A DNA stretch of 64,000 nucleotides, taken from NCBI GenBank assembly GCA_000302695.1, contig AMFN01000005.1, positions 124,001 through 188,000 on the forward strand. Reading direction: 5' to 3'. The notes under the pieces were generated by a model. It worked only from the letters and a program-made list of their open reading frames with translations. It ran no database searches and was not told where the DNA came from. Position numbers and translations under genes: made by a program. Position 1 is the first letter of the stretch, and each line of letters starts with the position of its first letter. Of the stretch, positions 1 to 10,475 are shown one piece after another. The stretch comes from Enterobacteriaceae bacterium LSJC7 (GTDB lineage Bacteria; Pseudomonadota; Gammaproteobacteria; Enterobacterales; Enterobacteriaceae).

Positions 1-376
1 CGATAATACGGCAGTGCCAGCGCATATCGTCCTGGGTCAACGTCAGGCTGTGGTAGCCGAGCGGCAGACCGGAAGGCAGCTTCAGCGCCTGCCCGCTCTT
101 TGCCTGGCCGTGGTGCTGAACCTCGCCGTCCTCGGTGGTCAGCCGCCACTGGTATTCGCCCTTGCCCTGCGGCGTGAGCGCCATGCGGCGACCGGCGATA
201 AACACTTTTACTGCTGGCAGCGGCGCGCTGGGGTCTGCGCCGGTCGAGCCGCCCATCGCCTCCAGCAAACGCTGGCGACTGTCAGCGGCAATCTCCTGCG
301 GCTTGCCGTGGGCGTTAATAAAGCTGGTGGCAATCCCCGCATCCGTCGCGGCTTGCGCTAAGCGTTTGCTTTCCAT
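1..376 (-). CDS. malQ: 4-alpha-glucanotransferase (amylomaltase), N-terminal part
   Basis: The first 125 codons of MalQ lie here; the gene runs off the left edge of the window. The protein begins MESKRLAQAATDAGIATSFI, as in enterobacterial MalQ. The family is cytoplasmic and transfers maltosyl and longer dextrinyl units between maltodextrins, releasing glucose and making long chains for MalP to shorten. The ATG is 12 bases beyond the malP stop with an AAGGAAA ribosome site, so malP and malQ form one operon driven from the malP promoter. The active-site barrel is outside the window, so the call rests on the N-terminal sequence and gene order. Confidence 0.93.
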   Translation of the reverse strand, partial: MESKRLAQAATDAGIATSFINAHGKPQEIAADSRQRLLEAMGGSTGADPSAPLPAVKVFIAGRRMALTPQGKGEYQWRLTTEDGEVQHHGQAKSGQALKLPSGLPLGYHSLTLTQDDMRWHCRII

Positions 377-388
377 GACGTTTCCTTC

Positions 389-2791
389 TTAGCGTTTAGC
401 CTGCCAGATACGGCTCTGGTAGTCGCGAATCGAGCGGTCTGAGCTGAACATGCCGCAGCGTGCGGTGTTGAGAATGGCCGCACGGGTCCAGGCTTCCTGG
501 TCACGGTACAGCACATCCACCTGCTTTTGCGCCTCACAGTAAGCCGTAAAGTCTGCCATCACCAGGTACGGGTCGCCGCCTTCTTTGCCCATGCTGTGCA
601 GCATCTGGTCAAAAGCGTGCTTGTCGCCGTCGCTGTATTTGCCGCTTTCCAGTTCTTTCATGACGGCGTCGAGCAGCTTGTCTTTTTTGCGCCACTTTAC
701 AGGGTCATAGCCTTTGGCCTTGAGCGCCTTCACCTCTTCCACGGTGTGACCGAAGATGAAGATGTTTTCATCACCCACTTTCTCGGCGATTTCCACGTTC
801 GCACCGTCCAGCGTGCCGACGGTGAGCGCGCCATTGAGCGCAAGCTTCATGTTGCCGGTGCCGGAGGCCTCTTTACCCGCAGTCGAAATCTGCTCAGAGA
901 TGTCTGCCGCCGGGATCAGTTTCTCCGCCGCCGATACGCAGTAGTCCGGCAGGAATACCACTTTGAGTTTGTCACCCACTTTCGGGTCGTTATTCACCAC
1001 CTGCGCCACTTTGTTAATGGCGTAGATGATGTTTTTTGCCAGGTAGTAGCCCGGTGCCGCCTTCGCGCCAAACAGGAACACGCGTGGCACGCGGTCGGCC
1101 TGCGGGTTTTCACGAATCTCTTTGTACAGCGCGAGGATGTGCAACAGGTTGAGATGCTGGCGCTTGTACTCATGCAGGCGCTTTATCTGGATGTCGAACA
1201 GCGCATCCGGGCTTATCTCAATACCGGTGCGTGCCTTGACAAACTCAGCCAGCAACGCTTTGTTGCGGCGTTTGATATCGCGGTAGGTTTTGCGGAATTT
1301 TTTGTCGTCGGCAAATTTCTCAAGGCCGCTCAGCACGTCCAGATCGTTGGCCCACTCGGTTTTCAGCGTGTCGTCAAGCAGCGTGGCCAGCTCCGGGTTG
1401 CACTGCTTAATCCAGCGACGCGGCGTGATGCCGTTGGTCACGTTGTGGAACTTGTTCGGCCACAGCTGGTGGTATTCCGGGAACAGATCTTTCACCACCA
1501 GGTCAGAGTGCAGCGCCGCTACGCCGTTGACGGCAAAGCCGCTCACCACGCACAGGTTCGCCATGCGTACCTGGCCTTCGTGCACCACAGCCAGTTTTGC
1601 CCACACCGCGTCGTCGCCCGGCCAGGTTTTGCTGACCTGCTTTTTAAAGCGCGCGTTAATGTCTTTGATTATCTGCACGTGGCGCGGCAGCAGGCCGCGC
1701 ATCAGGCGCTCGTCCCAGCACTCCAGCGCTTCAGGCATCAGGGTATGGTTGGTGTACGCAAAGGTGCGGCTGGTGATGGCCCAGGCGTCGTCCCAGCTCA
1801 TCTGGTGCTCGTCGAGCAGCACGCGCAGCAGTTCAGGAATGGCAATGGTCGGGTGCGTGTCGTTAAGCTGGATAACTTCATAATCCGGCAACTCAGAAAG
1901 CTTGCGCCCGGCAAGATGGTGACGGCGCAGAATGTCGGCCACCGAGCAGGCGCACTGGAAGTATTGCTGCATCAGACGCAGCTTTTTGCCCGCCTGATGG
2001 TTGTCGTTCGGGTAGAGCACTTTGGTAAGCTTTTCTGCGTCAATGCCCTGCTGCTCAGCCTTAAGGAAATCGCCGTCGTTAAAGAGCGTCAGGTCAAACG
2101 GATGCGCGTGCTTCGCCTGCCACAGGCGCAGCGGCTGCGCGACGCCGTTGCGATAGCCCAGCACCGGCAAATCCCAGGCTTCGCCAAGCAGTTCAAATGC
2201 CGGCACCCAGCGTGATTGACCGCCTTCTTTGACCACCTTGCCGCCAATACCCACGCGCACGTCCAGCGCCGCGTTGTGCTGGAACCACGGATAGCTGCCG
2301 CGCTGCCAGTCATCTGGCGCTTCCATCTGCTTGCCGTCGTCAAAAGACTGGCGGAACAGACCGTACTGGTAGTTAAGCCCGTAGCCGGTGGCCGACTGGC
2401 CGACCGTGGCCATGGAGTCCAGGAAACAGGCCGCCAGACGGCCCAGACCACCGTTACCCAGCGCCGGGTCGGTTTCCTGCTCCAGCAGGTCGCTTAATTC
2501 AATATCATGGCCGCGCAGTACCTCGGCAACCTCTGAATACCAGCCCAGGTTGAGCAGGTTGTTGCCGGTCAGGCGGCCAATCAGGAATTCCATGGAGATG
2601 TAGTTAACGTGGCGTTGTTTGCTGGCGGCTTTTTTCACCGGGCGGGCCACTGTCAGCTCGGCCAGCGCGCCGCTCACGGCGTGCCACCACTGGTGCTGAG
2701 TCATCTCCTGCGCAGCCTGAAGTCCGTAACGCTGCCACTGACGTGTCAGGGCCGCCTGAAACTGTGCTTTGTTGAAGGTTGGCTGTGACAT
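389..2791 (-). CDS. malP: Maltodextrin phosphorylase
   Basis: Cytoplasmic glycogen/starch phosphorylase family enzyme of 800 residues (E. coli MalP is 797). It cleaves maltodextrins with phosphate to glucose-1-phosphate. The pyridoxal-phosphate lysine motif [15 protein letters not shown] is near residue 645, and the conserved [15 protein letters not shown] and [14 protein letters not shown] blocks are present. It opens the malPQ operon; the 615-base region upstream is shared with divergent malT and carries MalT-type boxes. It is distinct from GlgP in this window: the N-terminus is shorter and begins [13 protein letters not shown] very long reading frame on the opposite strand is a shadow of its GC-rich codons. 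Confidence 0.98.
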   Translation of the reverse strand: MSQPTFNKAQFQAALTRQWQRYGLQAAQEMTQHQWWHAVSGALAELTVARPVKKAASKQRHVNYISMEFLIGRLTGNNLLNLGWYSEVAEVLRGHDIELSDLLEQETDPALGNGGLGRLAACFLDSMATVGQSATGYGLNYQYGLFRQSFDDGKQMEAPDDWQRGSYPWFQHNAALDVRVGIGGKVVKEGGQSRWVPAFELLGEAWDLPVLGYRNGVAQPLRLWQAKHAHPFDLTLFNDGDFLKAEQQGIDAEKLTKVLYPNDNHQAGKKLRLMQQYFQCACSVADILRRHHLAGRKLSELPDYEVIQLNDTHPTIAIPELLRVLLDEHQMSWDDAWAITSRTFAYTNHTLMPEALECWDERLMRGLLPRHVQIIKDINARFKKQVSKTWPGDDAVWAKLAVVHEGQVRMANLCVVSGFAVNGVAALHSDLVVKDLFPEYHQLWPNKFHNVTNGITPRRWIKQCNPELATLLDDTLKTEWANDLDVLSGLEKFADDKKFRKTYRDIKRRNKALLAEFVKARTGIEISPDALFDIQIKRLHEYKRQHLNLLHILALYKEIRENPQADRVPRVFLFGAKAAPGYYLAKNIIYAINKVAQVVNNDPKVGDKLKVVFLPDYCVSAAEKLIPAADISEQISTAGKEASGTGNMKLALNGALTVGTLDGANVEIAEKVGDENIFIFGHTVEEVKALKAKGYDPVKWRKKDKLLDAVMKELESGKYSDGDKHAFDQMLHSMGKEGGDPYLVMADFTAYCEAQKQVDVLYRDQEAWTRAAILNTARCGMFSSDRSIRDYQSRIWQAKR

Positions 2792-2861
2792 AGGTAATCG
2801 GATTCCTGTTGTAATAAGTGAAACGGTTTTTTTGTAGTGTGCCAGGTCCCCTTTAGCGCGA

Positions 2862-2906
2862 CCTCATCCCGGGGGGGATTAGACAGGGAGGAGGAGTGGG
2901 GATGAG
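2862..2906 (-). promoter_or_regulatory. Cluster of MalT boxes upstream of malPQ
   Basis: MalT binds short asymmetric sites close to GGGGATGAGG. Here GGGATGAGG is on the minus strand at 2862-2870, GGGAGGAGG on the plus strand at 2886-2894 and GGGGATGAG at 2898-2906. Several boxes 70-115 bases in front of malP are what MalT activation with ATP and maltotriose needs. The boxes are seen; binding is inferred. Confidence 0.75.
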
Positions 2907-3263
2907 TAAAAAGTGTGAACGACGCCACGAAACTTCGCTAAATAATCGCTGAAATAATATAAAAATAACGCGTTAACAGTGAGTTATATTTTATTTCGCT
3001 ACGTTACCAGTTGTTGTATTCCAGCACGAAAGGTCATTCGCAATCTGAATATCTGTGCCCGGGACTGAGTTAGCGGTTAAGGCTGAAATTATTCATAACC
3101 TAAAATAATTATCTGCTTCACATCAGTCTGTAAGAGATTATTTTTTCTGTGCGCCAGAGTTCTGTTGCAGATCTTATTTTTCGACGCAAAAAATTGCGCT
3201 AAATCATCTCGCTGGCCCTTCTGCGGCGTAGCATTGAGCACAGAGGCAGGTTGAAAAGATAAA

Positions 3264-3281
3264 TTTGTGACAAGGTGCAAC
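3264..3281 (+). promoter_or_regulatory. CRP site in the malT promoter
   Basis: TGTGACAAGGTGCAAC at 3266-3281 has the TGTGA half-site, six spacer bases and a degenerate right half. It matches the arrangement of the E. coli malT CRP site and lies about 125 bases before the malT start. malT is classically cAMP-CRP activated; here that is inferred from the match. Confidence 0.65.
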
Positions 3282-3406
3282 TTTGGTATGCGAAAAAACA
3301 CGCCAGACTTGCTTTGACACACTATCTGATCGACCTTATGTAAGAATTAATTACGAGGCGTAAAAAAAATATTTTCGCCGCTCTTTTTCACAGTGAATGA
3401 CTGACT

Positions 3407-6115
3407 ATGTTGATACCCTCCAAATTAAGTCGCCCGGTTCGCCTGGAGAACACTGTGCTTCGCGAGCGCCTACTGTCCCGGTTTGAGCGCGCCGAAAACT
3501 ACCGCCTGGTTTTGGTCACCAGCCCTGCGGGCTATGGCAAAACTACGCTGGTTTCCCAGTGGGTTGCCAGTAAAAGCGATGCAGGGTGGTTTTCGCTCGA
3601 CGAAGGAGATAACCAGCAGGAGCGGTTTGCCAGCTATCTGATAGCCGCACTGCAACAGGCCACCCACGGCCACTGTGTTAACAGCGAAAAAATGGTGCAA
3701 AAGCGCCAGTACGCCAGCCTAAGCTCGCTGTTTTCTCAGCTTTTTATTGAATTAGCGCAGTGGGAGCGCCCGCTGTTTCTGGTGATTGACGACTATCACC
3801 TGATAACTAACCCGGCCATTCATGAAGCCATGCGCTTTTTCCTGCGCCACCAGCCAGAAAACCTGACGCTGGTGGTGCTCTCGCGCAATCTGCCGCAGCT
3901 TGGTATTGCCAATCTGCGCGTGCGCGATCAGCTGCTGGAAATTGGTAGCCAGCACCTGTCTTTTACCCACCTGGAAGCCAAACAGTTCTTTGACCACCGC
4001 CTGAGCGCCCCCATCGACAGCGCCGAGTGCCAGCGCCTGTGTGACGATGTGGCAGGCTGGGCCACCGCGCTTCAGCTTATTGCGCTTTCCGCGCGCCAGA
4101 ATAGCGGTGCCGCGCACCAGTCCGCGCGCCGGCTCTCCGGTATTAACGCCAGCCACCTTGCCGATTACCTGGTAGACGAAGTGCTGGACAACGTTGATGC
4201 CAGTACGCGCCGTTTTCTGCTCACCAGCTCGCTACTGCGCTCCATGAATGACGCGCTCATTGTGCAGGTCTCCGGGGAAGAAAACGGCCAGATGCGGCTG
4301 GAAGAAATTGAACGCCAGGGCCTGTTCCTGCAACGCATGAACGACTCCGGCGAGTGGTTTAGCTATCACCCGCTGTTTGGCAGCTTCCTGCGCCAGCGCT
4401 GCCAGTGGGAAATGGCGGCTGAACTGCCAGCCTTACACCGCGCCGCCGCCGAAAGCTGGATGGCGCAGGGCTTTCCGAGCGAGGCCATTCACCACGCGCT
4501 GGCGGCGGGCGACTCGCAGATGCTGCGCGATATTCTGCTGCATCACGCCTGGGTGCTGTTCAACCACAGCGAATTGTCGCTTTTAGAAGACTCGCTCAAG
4601 GCGCTGCCGTGGGAAAGCCTGCTTGAGAACCCGAAGCTGGTACTGCTACAGGCCTGGCTGATGCAAAGTCAGCACCGCTACCGGGAAGTGAACACGCTGC
4701 TCGCCCGCGCCGAGCAGGAGATGCAGTGCGAAATGAACGACGCGCTGCACGGCGAATTTAACGCCCTGCGCGCGCAGGTCGCCATTAACAACGGCGACCC
4801 CGACGAAGCCGACCGGCTGGCGCGCGTGGCGCTGGATGCCCTGCCGCTGGCCAGCTACTACAGCCGTATTGTCGCGACCTCAGTCTGCGGCGAAGTGCTG
4901 CACTGTCGCGGCGAGCTACAGGCTTCGCTTGCCATGATGCAGGAAACCGAGCAGATGGCGCGCCGCCACGACGTGTGGCATTACGCGCTGTGGAGCCTGA
5001 TTCAGCAAAGCGAAATCCTGTTCGCCCAGGGCTTTTTGCAGGCGGCGTGGGACATTCAGGAAAAAGCCTTTGCGCTGATTCGCGAGCAGCACCTGGAGCA
5101 GTTGCCGCTGCACGAATTTCTGCAACGCATCCGCGCCCAGCTCTTATGGGCATGGGCGCGCCTTGATGAAGCCGAAGCCGCCGCGCGCGGCGGTATGGAC
5201 GTGCTGGCAGGCTACCAGCCGCAGCAACAGCTACAGTGCCTGGCGCTGGTGGTACAAAGTTCGCTGGCACGCGGCGACCTGGACAACGCACGTAGCCACC
5301 TCAACCGGCTGGAAAACCTGCTGGGCAACGGCGCCTATCACAGCGACTGGGTGTCTAACGCCGATAAAGTGCGGGTAATTTACTGGCAGATGGTGGGCGA
5401 CAAGAAATCTGCGGCCAACTGGCTTAGCCAGACGCCGGTCCCGGCGCTTGCCAATAACCACTTTTTACAGGGTCAGTGTCGCAATATTGTACGTGCGCAG
5501 ATTCTACTGGGTGAGTATGACAGCGCGGCAACCGGTCTTGAGCAGCTCAATGAAAATGCGCGTCGCTTACAGCTGATGAGTGACCTTAACCGCAATCTGC
5601 TGCTGCAAAACCAGCTTTACTGGCAGCAGGGACACAAAAATGATGCCCAGCGCGTGCTGATTGAAGCGCTGAAGCTGGCCAACCGTACCGGATTTATCAG
5701 CCACTTTGTAATAGAAGGCGAAGCGATGGCCCAGCAGCTACGCCAGCTCATTCAGCTCAACATGTTGCCAGAGCTGGACCAGCACCGCGCCCAGCGTATT
5801 TTGCGCGAGATAAACCAGCATCACCGGCATAAGTTTGCGCATTTTGATGAGAACTTTGTCAACCGCCTGCTCACCCATCCGCAGGTCCCGGAACTGATTC
5901 GCACCAGTCCGCTGACCCAGCGCGAATGGCAGGTGCTGGGGCTGATTTACTCCGGCTACAGCAACGACCAGATAGCCAGCGAGCTGGACGTGGCCGCAAC
6001 CACCATTAAGACCCACATCCGTAACCTGTATCAGAAACTCGGTGTCGCCCACCGTCAGGACGCGGTTGCCCAGGCGCAGAGCCTGCTGCAAATGATGGGG
6101 TATGACGCGGCGTAA
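3407..6115 (+). CDS. malT: Maltose regulon transcriptional activator
   Basis: STAND-class ATP-dependent activator of 902 residues (E. coli 901). The N-terminal NTPase has Walker [15 protein letters not shown] near residues 38-51 and a Walker B LVIDDYH near 124-130. A long helical sensor region of TPR-like repeats, which binds maltotriose, fills the middle. The C-terminal LuxR-type helix-turn-helix begins near [16 protein letters not shown]. MalT activates malPQ, malEFG, malK-lamB and malS; its sites are visible upstream of malP. The gene is monocistronic, with a CRP-type promoter and a strong bidirectional terminator 18 bases after the stop. Confidence 0.98.
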   Translation: MLIPSKLSRPVRLENTVLRERLLSRFERAENYRLVLVTSPAGYGKTTLVSQWVASKSDAGWFSLDEGDNQQERFASYLIAALQQATHGHCVNSEKMVQKRQYASLSSLFSQLFIELAQWERPLFLVIDDYHLITNPAIHEAMRFFLRHQPENLTLVVLSRNLPQLGIANLRVRDQLLEIGSQHLSFTHLEAKQFFDHRLSAPIDSAECQRLCDDVAGWATALQLIALSARQNSGAAHQSARRLSGINASHLADYLVDEVLDNVDASTRRFLLTSSLLRSMNDALIVQVSGEENGQMRLEEIERQGLFLQRMNDSGEWFSYHPLFGSFLRQRCQWEMAAELPALHRAAAESWMAQGFPSEAIHHALAAGDSQMLRDILLHHAWVLFNHSELSLLEDSLKALPWESLLENPKLVLLQAWLMQSQHRYREVNTLLARAEQEMQCEMNDALHGEFNALRAQVAINNGDPDEADRLARVALDALPLASYYSRIVATSVCGEVLHCRGELQASLAMMQETEQMARRHDVWHYALWSLIQQSEILFAQGFLQAAWDIQEKAFALIREQHLEQLPLHEFLQRIRAQLLWAWARLDEAEAAARGGMDVLAGYQPQQQLQCLALVVQSSLARGDLDNARSHLNRLENLLGNGAYHSDWVSNADKVRVIYWQMVGDKKSAANWLSQTPVPALANNHFLQGQCRNIVRAQILLGEYDSAATGLEQLNENARRLQLMSDLNRNLLLQNQLYWQQGHKNDAQRVLIEALKLANRTGFISHFVIEGEAMAQQLRQLIQLNMLPELDQHRAQRILREINQHHRHKFAHFDENFVNRLLTHPQVPELIRTSPLTQREWQVLGLIYSGYSNDQIASELDVAATTIKTHIRNLYQKLGVAHRQDAVAQAQSLLQMMGYDAA

Positions 6116-6132
6116 CGCGCGTGTCTTGTAAT

Positions 6133-6167
6133 AAAAAAGCCAGCGGCACGCAGCACGCTGGCTTTTT
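6133..6167. terminator. Bidirectional terminator between malT and glpR
   Basis: The stem AAAAAAGCCAGCG / CGCTGGCTTTTT encloses a short loop. It has a T-run on either strand and sits between the convergent malT and glpR stops, so it can stop transcription from both sides. Confidence 0.85.
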
Positions 6168-6207
6168 GAGTGTTGGCGCAACAGGTATAACGCCTCATTA
6201 ACCGCCC

Positions 6208-6966
6208 TCAGCACAACTCCAGATGCACATTGTTGGCGTTAATCACCTGCATCACGCCATCCGGCGGCGGCGCGTCGGTATACACCGCATCCACCAGCGT
6301 AATACTGCCCATATTCACCATCGCGTTGCGGCCAAATTTGGAGTGGTCTGCTACCAGCATGACATAACGTGAGTTTTCGATGATGGCGCGCTTGGTGCGC
6401 ACCTCATGGTAATCGAACTCAAGCAGCGAGCCGTCGCTGTCCACACCGCTGATGCCGAGAATGCCGAAGTCGAGGCGAAACTGGGAGATAAAGTCGAGCG
6501 TGGCTTCGCCGATGATGCCACCGTCGCGGCTGCGCAACTCACCGCCCGCAAGGATGATACGAAAGTCCTCTTTTACCATCAGCGTGTTGGCCACGTTGAG
6601 GTTGTTGGTCACCACGCGCAGGTTTTCATGATTCAGCAGCGCGTGGGCCACGGCTTCGGGCGTGGTGCCGATGTCGATAAACAGCGTCGCACCGTTGGGG
6701 ATCTGGCTTGCCACGCGCCGGGCAATGCGCGCTTTTTCTGCGGTCTGGGTCGCTTTCCTGTCGTGCCACGGCGTGTTGACGGAGCTTGATGGCATCGCCG
6801 CGCCACCGTGATGGCGCATAATTTTATTCTGCTCGGCCAGATCGTTAAGATCGCGGCGAATGGTCTGCGGGCTAACGTCAAACTGTTCCACCAACTCCTC
6901 GGTGCTGACATAGCCCTGTTGTTTCACCAGTTCAATAATCGCGTAATGCCGTTGTGTTTGCTTCAC
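6208..6966 (-). CDS. glpR: Glycerol-3-phosphate regulon repressor, DeoR family
   Basis: DeoR-family repressor of 252 residues, the E. coli GlpR length. The N-terminal winged helix-turn-helix is VSTEELVEQFDVSPQTIRRDLNDL (split here: VSTEELVEQFDVSP then QTIRRDLNDL) near residues 19-42, followed by the MRHHGGA motif and a sugar-phosphate-binding DeoR C-terminal domain with the FIDIGTT and ILAGGE motifs. It binds glycerol-3-phosphate and represses glp operons; matching operators lie in front of glpD at about 8398-8438. It is the last gene of glpE-glpG-glpR, with only 14 bases after glpG. Confidence 0.97.
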   Translation of the reverse strand: MKQTQRHYAIIELVKQQGYVSTEELVEQFDVSPQTIRRDLNDLAEQNKIMRHHGGAAMPSSSVNTPWHDRKATQTAEKARIARRVASQIPNGATLFIDIGTTPEAVAHALLNHENLRVVTNNLNVANTLMVKEDFRIILAGGELRSRDGGIIGEATLDFISQFRLDFGILGISGVDSDGSLLEFDYHEVRTKRAIIENSRYVMLVADHSKFGRNAMVNMGSITLVDAVYTDAPPPDGVMQVINANNVHLELC

Positions 6967-6980
6967 ACCACTGCTCCTGA

Positions 6981-7811
6981 TTATGTTCGTTTTCGCGCAT
7001 GAAGGGTGTCTGCCAGTGCCATCGCCAGCCCCACCAGTAGCCCGGCGACGTGCGCGCCGTTAGCCATATTAAAGCCAAACCAGTTAAGCCAGCCGGCAAC
7101 AATCCACAGCACAGCAAAAATCATCATACCGCGCTCAAGACGCACGCCGCTGTCCGGGTCGCGCTCGCCGCGCAGCCAGGTGTAGCCCATCAGCGCATAC
7201 ACCACGCCGGAAAGCCCGCCAAACCACGGGCTGCCAAAATAGTTCTGAATAAAACCACTGAGCAGCGCCGATATCACCGTCAGCACCACCAGCTTGCCGG
7301 TCCCGATGCGCTTTTCCACCTCGCCGCCGAGATACCACCACCACATCAGGTTAAACAGGATATGCAGCAGCGAGAAGTGCATCAGCGCGTGGGTAAAGTA
7401 GCGCCAGAGTTCAAATTTGAGCGCAGGGTCGAACGGCCAGGCCAGGCGCAGCAGCACAGCCTGATCGCCAACAATCTGCTGAATCACAAATACCGCAATG
7501 CAGGCGGCGATAATCACGAAGGTAAAAGGACCGGTGCGGGCGCGCAGCGAGGCAAACAGCGGATAGCGGCGATAGCTCAGGCCGCTGTTGGTCTGCCCTG
7601 TGCTCCAGCTGGCAGCCATGTAGCGCGGGTCTTGCGGGTTGGCCAGGAAATGCGCCAGCGCGGCACGCACGCGTGCTTCTTCACCGGCATCAGCCAACCA
7701 CACGTCGGTCTGTGCATGGTGCTGCAACGTGAGCACAACGCCCTGGGTCGCCATGTAATCTACAAACGCCTGCGCCATGCGCGGGTTGTCAAAAGAAGTA
7801 ATCATTAACAC
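6981..7811 (-). CDS. glpG: Rhomboid intramembrane serine protease
   Basis: Rhomboid protease of the inner membrane that cleaves transmembrane segments. The best start is a GTG at 7811 (V-L-M-I-T-S-F), giving 276 residues, exactly the E. coli length, where the equivalent start is ATG-TTG-ATG. An N-terminal cytoplasmic domain of about 90 residues is followed by six membrane helices. The catalytic serine is in [13 protein letters not shown] near residue 201 and the histidine in [11 protein letters not shown] near 254; the [20 protein letters not shown] segment with the oxyanion residues is intact. The frame stays open upstream, but the added residues do not resemble GlpG. Confidence 0.95.
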   Translation of the reverse strand: MLMITSFDNPRMAQAFVDYMATQGVVLTLQHHAQTDVWLADAGEEARVRAALAHFLANPQDPRYMAASWSTGQTNSGLSYRRYPLFASLRARTGPFTFVIIAACIAVFVIQQIVGDQAVLLRLAWPFDPALKFELWRYFTHALMHFSLLHILFNLMWWWYLGGEVEKRIGTGKLVVLTVISALLSGFIQNYFGSPWFGGLSGVVYALMGYTWLRGERDPDSGVRLERGMMIFAVLWIVAGWLNWFGFNMANGAHVAGLLVGLAMALADTLHARKRT

Positions 7812-7878
7812 TGGATTGTCGCCGTACTTATCCACACAAAGGGGGTCAGTATACCCGTTACGCCGCCCGGTGTTGTCA

Positions 7879-8208
7879 TCAACCGAGATTGCGCTCCACG
7901 TCTGCCGGGAAGTGGCGGTGCCAGGCGTCAAATCCGCCGTCCACGCTGTACACCGCTTCAAAACCCTGTTGCAGCAAATACTGCGCCGCGCCCTGGCTGC
8001 TGTTGCCGTGATAGCACATCACCATCACCGGCGTCTCAAAGTCGTGCTGGTTCATAAACGTGACGAGCGAGTCGTTAGTGAGGTGAAATGCGCCCGGTGC
8101 GTGGGCCAGGGCATAACTTTGCGGGTCACGAATATCCACCAGCACGCCGCGTTGCTGTTGCAGGCGCTGGTGCGCTTCTTCAACGGAGATATGTTCGAAG
8201 GTTTCCAT
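7879..8208 (-). CDS. glpE: Thiosulfate sulfurtransferase (rhodanese)
   Basis: Single-domain rhodanese of 109 residues (E. coli 108) that transfers sulfane sulfur from thiosulfate to cyanide or thiol acceptors in the cytoplasm. The catalytic cysteine is Cys65 in the active-site loop CYHGNSS, and the rhodanese signatures VDIRDPQS and [10 protein letters not shown] flank it. The start METFEH matches E. coli MDQFEC; a longer upstream frame is not credible. It is the first gene of glpEGR, divergent from glpD, with 67 bases before glpG. Confidence 0.96.
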   Translation of the reverse strand: METFEHISVEEAHQRLQQQRGVLVDIRDPQSYALAHAPGAFHLTNDSLVTFMNQHDFETPVMVMCYHGNSSQGAAQYLLQQGFEAVYSVDGGFDAWHRHFPADVERNLG

Positions 8209-8397
8209 AGTGTCTCTCATTATTATGTTGCAGGCCGTTTGCTGCGCCCGCAGGCGCACAAACGCAGCCCTGATGGTATCAGAAACCGTGGCATACGGCG
8301 CAACTGCCCGGTGCACACCAGCGGAAAACGACCATTCTGTTACCGTCATCACGCGAAAATGTTTTTTTGTGGTTACCAAAAGCGCGATCGCCTGCTA

Positions 8398-8438
8398 TTA
8401 TGAGCGATAACGAACATTTGTGAGCTTTAACGAAAATA
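8398..8438 (+). promoter_or_regulatory. Two tandem GlpR operators before glpD
   Basis: TATGAGCGATAACGAACATT (8399-8418) and TGTGAGCTTTAACGAAAATA (8419-8438) follow the GlpR consensus of T-TGAGC / WWWWCGA-A halves. They end 12 bases before the glpD start, where they would overlap the transcription start, as in E. coli glpD. Repression by GlpR relieved by glycerol-3-phosphate is inferred. Confidence 0.8.
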
Positions 8439-8450
8439 CGCGAGGGCAGC

Positions 8451-9959
8451 ATGGAAACCAAAGATCTGATTGTGATAGGCGGCGGCATCAACGGTGCCGG
8501 TATCGCGGCAGACGCCGCAGGGCGGGGACTCTCCGTATTAATGCTGGAGGCACAGGATCTCGCCAGCGCCACCTCCTCCGCCAGCTCCAAACTGATCCAC
8601 GGCGGCCTGCGCTACCTGGAGCATTACGAGTTCCGTCTGGTGAGCGAGGCACTGGCCGAGCGCGAAGTGCTGCTGAAACTCGCCCCGCATATCGCCTTCC
8701 CGATGCGTTTTCGTCTGCCGCACCGCCCGCATCTGCGTCCGGCGTGGATGATCCGCATTGGTCTGTTTATGTACGATCACCTGGGCAAGCGCACCAGTCT
8801 GCCAGGCTCAACCGGCTTGCGTTTTGGCGCGGAGTCAGTGCTGAAGCCCGAAATCGTGCGCGGTTTCGAATATTCAGATTGCTGGGTGGACGACGCGCGT
8901 CTGGTGCTGGCTAACGCCCAAATGGTGGCACGCAAGGGCGGCGAGGTCTTGACCCGCACCCGTGCGACCTCTGCACGCCGTGAAAACGGGCTGTGGATAG
9001 TCGAAGCAGAAGACATCGACACCGGCAAGCGCCACACCTGGCTGGCGCGCGGTCTGGTGAACGCCACTGGCCCGTGGGTGAAACACTTCTTTGACGACAG
9101 CCTGCATCTGCCGTCGCCGTATGGCATCCGCCTGATTAAAGGTAGCCACATTGTGGTGCCGCGCGTGCACACCCAGCAGCAGGCCTATATTCTGCAAAAC
9201 GAAGACAAACGCATTGTGTTTGTTATTCCGTGGCTGGACGAGTTCTCCATCATCGGCACCACCGACGTGGAATACCACGGCGACCCGCATGATGTGAAAA
9301 TTACTGATGAGGAAGTCGGCTACCTGCTGGACGTCTATAACGAGCACTTTAAAAAGCAGCTTACCAAAGACGATGTGGTCTGGACCTACTCCGGCGTGCG
9401 CCCGCTGTGCGACGACGAGTCCGACTCGCCGCAGGCCATCACCCGCGATTACACCCTGGACGTGCACGACGACCACGGCAAAGCGCCGCTGCTGTCGGTG
9501 TTTGGCGGCAAGCTCACCACCTACCGCAAACTTGCCGAGCACGCCATGGAGAAGCTCGCGCATTACTATGACAACATTGGCCCGGCGTGGACCAAAACCG
9601 GCGTACTGCCGGGCGGCGACATTCACGGCGACCGCGACGACTACGCGGCACTGCTGCGTAACCGCCACACCTTCCTTGGCGAAGCGCTGGCGCGCCGCTA
9701 CGCCCGCACCTACGGCAGCAACAGCGACCTGATTATCGGTAGCGCTACCTCACTGGAAGATTTAGGCGAGCACTTCGGCCACGACCTGTACGAAGCCGAA
9801 CTGCGCTATCTGGTGGAGCACGAGTGGGTACGTAAGCTTGATGACGCCATCTGGCGGCGCACTAAGCTTGGCATGTGGCTGAGCGAGGAGCAAAAAGCAC
9901 GTGTCGCTGAATGGCTGAACCACCACGCGAACCCTGCCCAGCTGTCGCTGGCATCGTGA
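8451..9959 (+). CDS. glpD: Aerobic glycerol-3-phosphate dehydrogenase
   Basis: FAD-dependent, membrane-associated enzyme of 502 residues (E. coli 501) that oxidises sn-glycerol-3-phosphate to dihydroxyacetone phosphate and passes electrons to ubiquinone. The N-terminal dinucleotide-binding motif GGGINGAGIAADAAGRG is at residues 9-25. The SSASSKLIHGGLRYLE block and the C-terminal DAO-C domain with CDDESDSP and SVFGGKLTTYRKLAEH are present. It has its own promoter with GlpR operators and a clear terminator after the stop, so it is a single-gene unit divergent from glpEGR. Confidence 0.98.
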   Translation: METKDLIVIGGGINGAGIAADAAGRGLSVLMLEAQDLASATSSASSKLIHGGLRYLEHYEFRLVSEALAEREVLLKLAPHIAFPMRFRLPHRPHLRPAWMIRIGLFMYDHLGKRTSLPGSTGLRFGAESVLKPEIVRGFEYSDCWVDDARLVLANAQMVARKGGEVLTRTRATSARRENGLWIVEAEDIDTGKRHTWLARGLVNATGPWVKHFFDDSLHLPSPYGIRLIKGSHIVVPRVHTQQQAYILQNEDKRIVFVIPWLDEFSIIGTTDVEYHGDPHDVKITDEEVGYLLDVYNEHFKKQLTKDDVVWTYSGVRPLCDDESDSPQAITRDYTLDVHDDHGKAPLLSVFGGKLTTYRKLAEHAMEKLAHYYDNIGPAWTKTGVLPGGDIHGDRDDYAALLRNRHTFLGEALARRYARTYGSNSDLIIGSATSLEDLGEHFGHDLYEAELRYLVEHEWVRKLDDAIWRRTKLGMWLSEEQKARVAEWLNHHANPAQLSLAS

Positions 9960-9976
9960 TGCATCCGTAAACTCAC

Positions 9977-10001
9977 AAAGCCGGGCAACGCCCGGCTTTT
10001 T
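9977..10001 (+). terminator. glpD terminator
   Basis: AAAGCCGGGCAACGCCCGGCTTTTT: a six-pair GC stem flanked by A- and T-runs, 18 bases after the glpD stop. Confidence 0.88.
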
Positions 10002-10020
10002 GCTGCCTGCTTCAGAGCCG

Positions 10021-10380
10021 TTACTCCATTATCGCAGGCATACCATCATCATCAAATGCCATACCCAGCGCTTCTAATTTTTTGCGCGCGGCATGATGGA
10101 CAACTCCACGTTTACGCACATTCGGTTCCAGCAATCTGAGCAGCGTGGACTGACTGACATTGGCGTGGTTCACAACTTCTATGCGCACCCCCCAAAATTT
10201 GTCATCCGCGAAACGATCCAGCATCTGCGAGTCCGCATCCGGGTTCATCGCCGCCACAACGCGGATAGCCTGATTAGGATCCGACAGAAAAACCTCAAGC
10301 TCTGCTGTCGTGCTCGCTCCACTGGCAGCGATATAGCGGCGTTCCTCTGCGGCTTTCTGCTCAGGTGTCTTTTTAGCCAT
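10021..10380 (-). CDS. LRV-like repeat protein of unknown function
   Basis: A 119-residue cytoplasmic protein starting MAKKTPEQKAAEERRYIAAS at 10380, where AAGGA precedes the ATG; a start five codons earlier is possible but lacks a ribosome site. Residues 30-105 carry two copies of a pattern close to the leucine-rich repeat variant: L--DP---IRVVAAMNPDA----LDRFADDKFWGVRIEVVNHANVS---LLRLLE. Such alpha-helical repeats usually bind other proteins. No catalytic residues are evident. It lies between convergent glpD and a second unknown gene and appears to have its own transcript. Confidence 0.7.
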   Translation of the reverse strand: MAKKTPEQKAAEERRYIAASGASTTAELEVFLSDPNQAIRVVAAMNPDADSQMLDRFADDKFWGVRIEVVNHANVSQSTLLRLLEPNVRKRGVVHHAARKKLEALGMAFDDDGMPAIME

Positions 10381-10475
10381 TATTCCTTGCTCCAAAGAGT
10401 AAACTCACCAGGGGCGTAAATAACCTACCGTTGCCCGCACATACACGTCAAACCCGTTATGTATGTGTCATCTCA

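Larger units (their letters stand above)
2792..3406. other. Divergent malP-malT intergenic region
   Basis: This 615-base stretch holds no convincing gene. The malP side has the MalT boxes, the middle is AT-rich, and the malT side has a CRP site at 3264-3281. The same two-promoter layout is known from E. coli. A 77-codon frame on the minus strand (3089-3322) has no ribosome site and no family resemblance. Confidence 0.7.

Noticed and set aside
527-2215. A 562-codon open frame on the plus strand inside malP
   Set aside because: It is antisense to a certain gene; GC-rich third positions keep the reverse frame open. The encoded sequence has no family features.
3089-3322. 77-codon minus-strand frame in the malP-malT gap
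   Set aside because: No ribosome site, no protein-family resemblance, and it overlaps the known type of malT control region.
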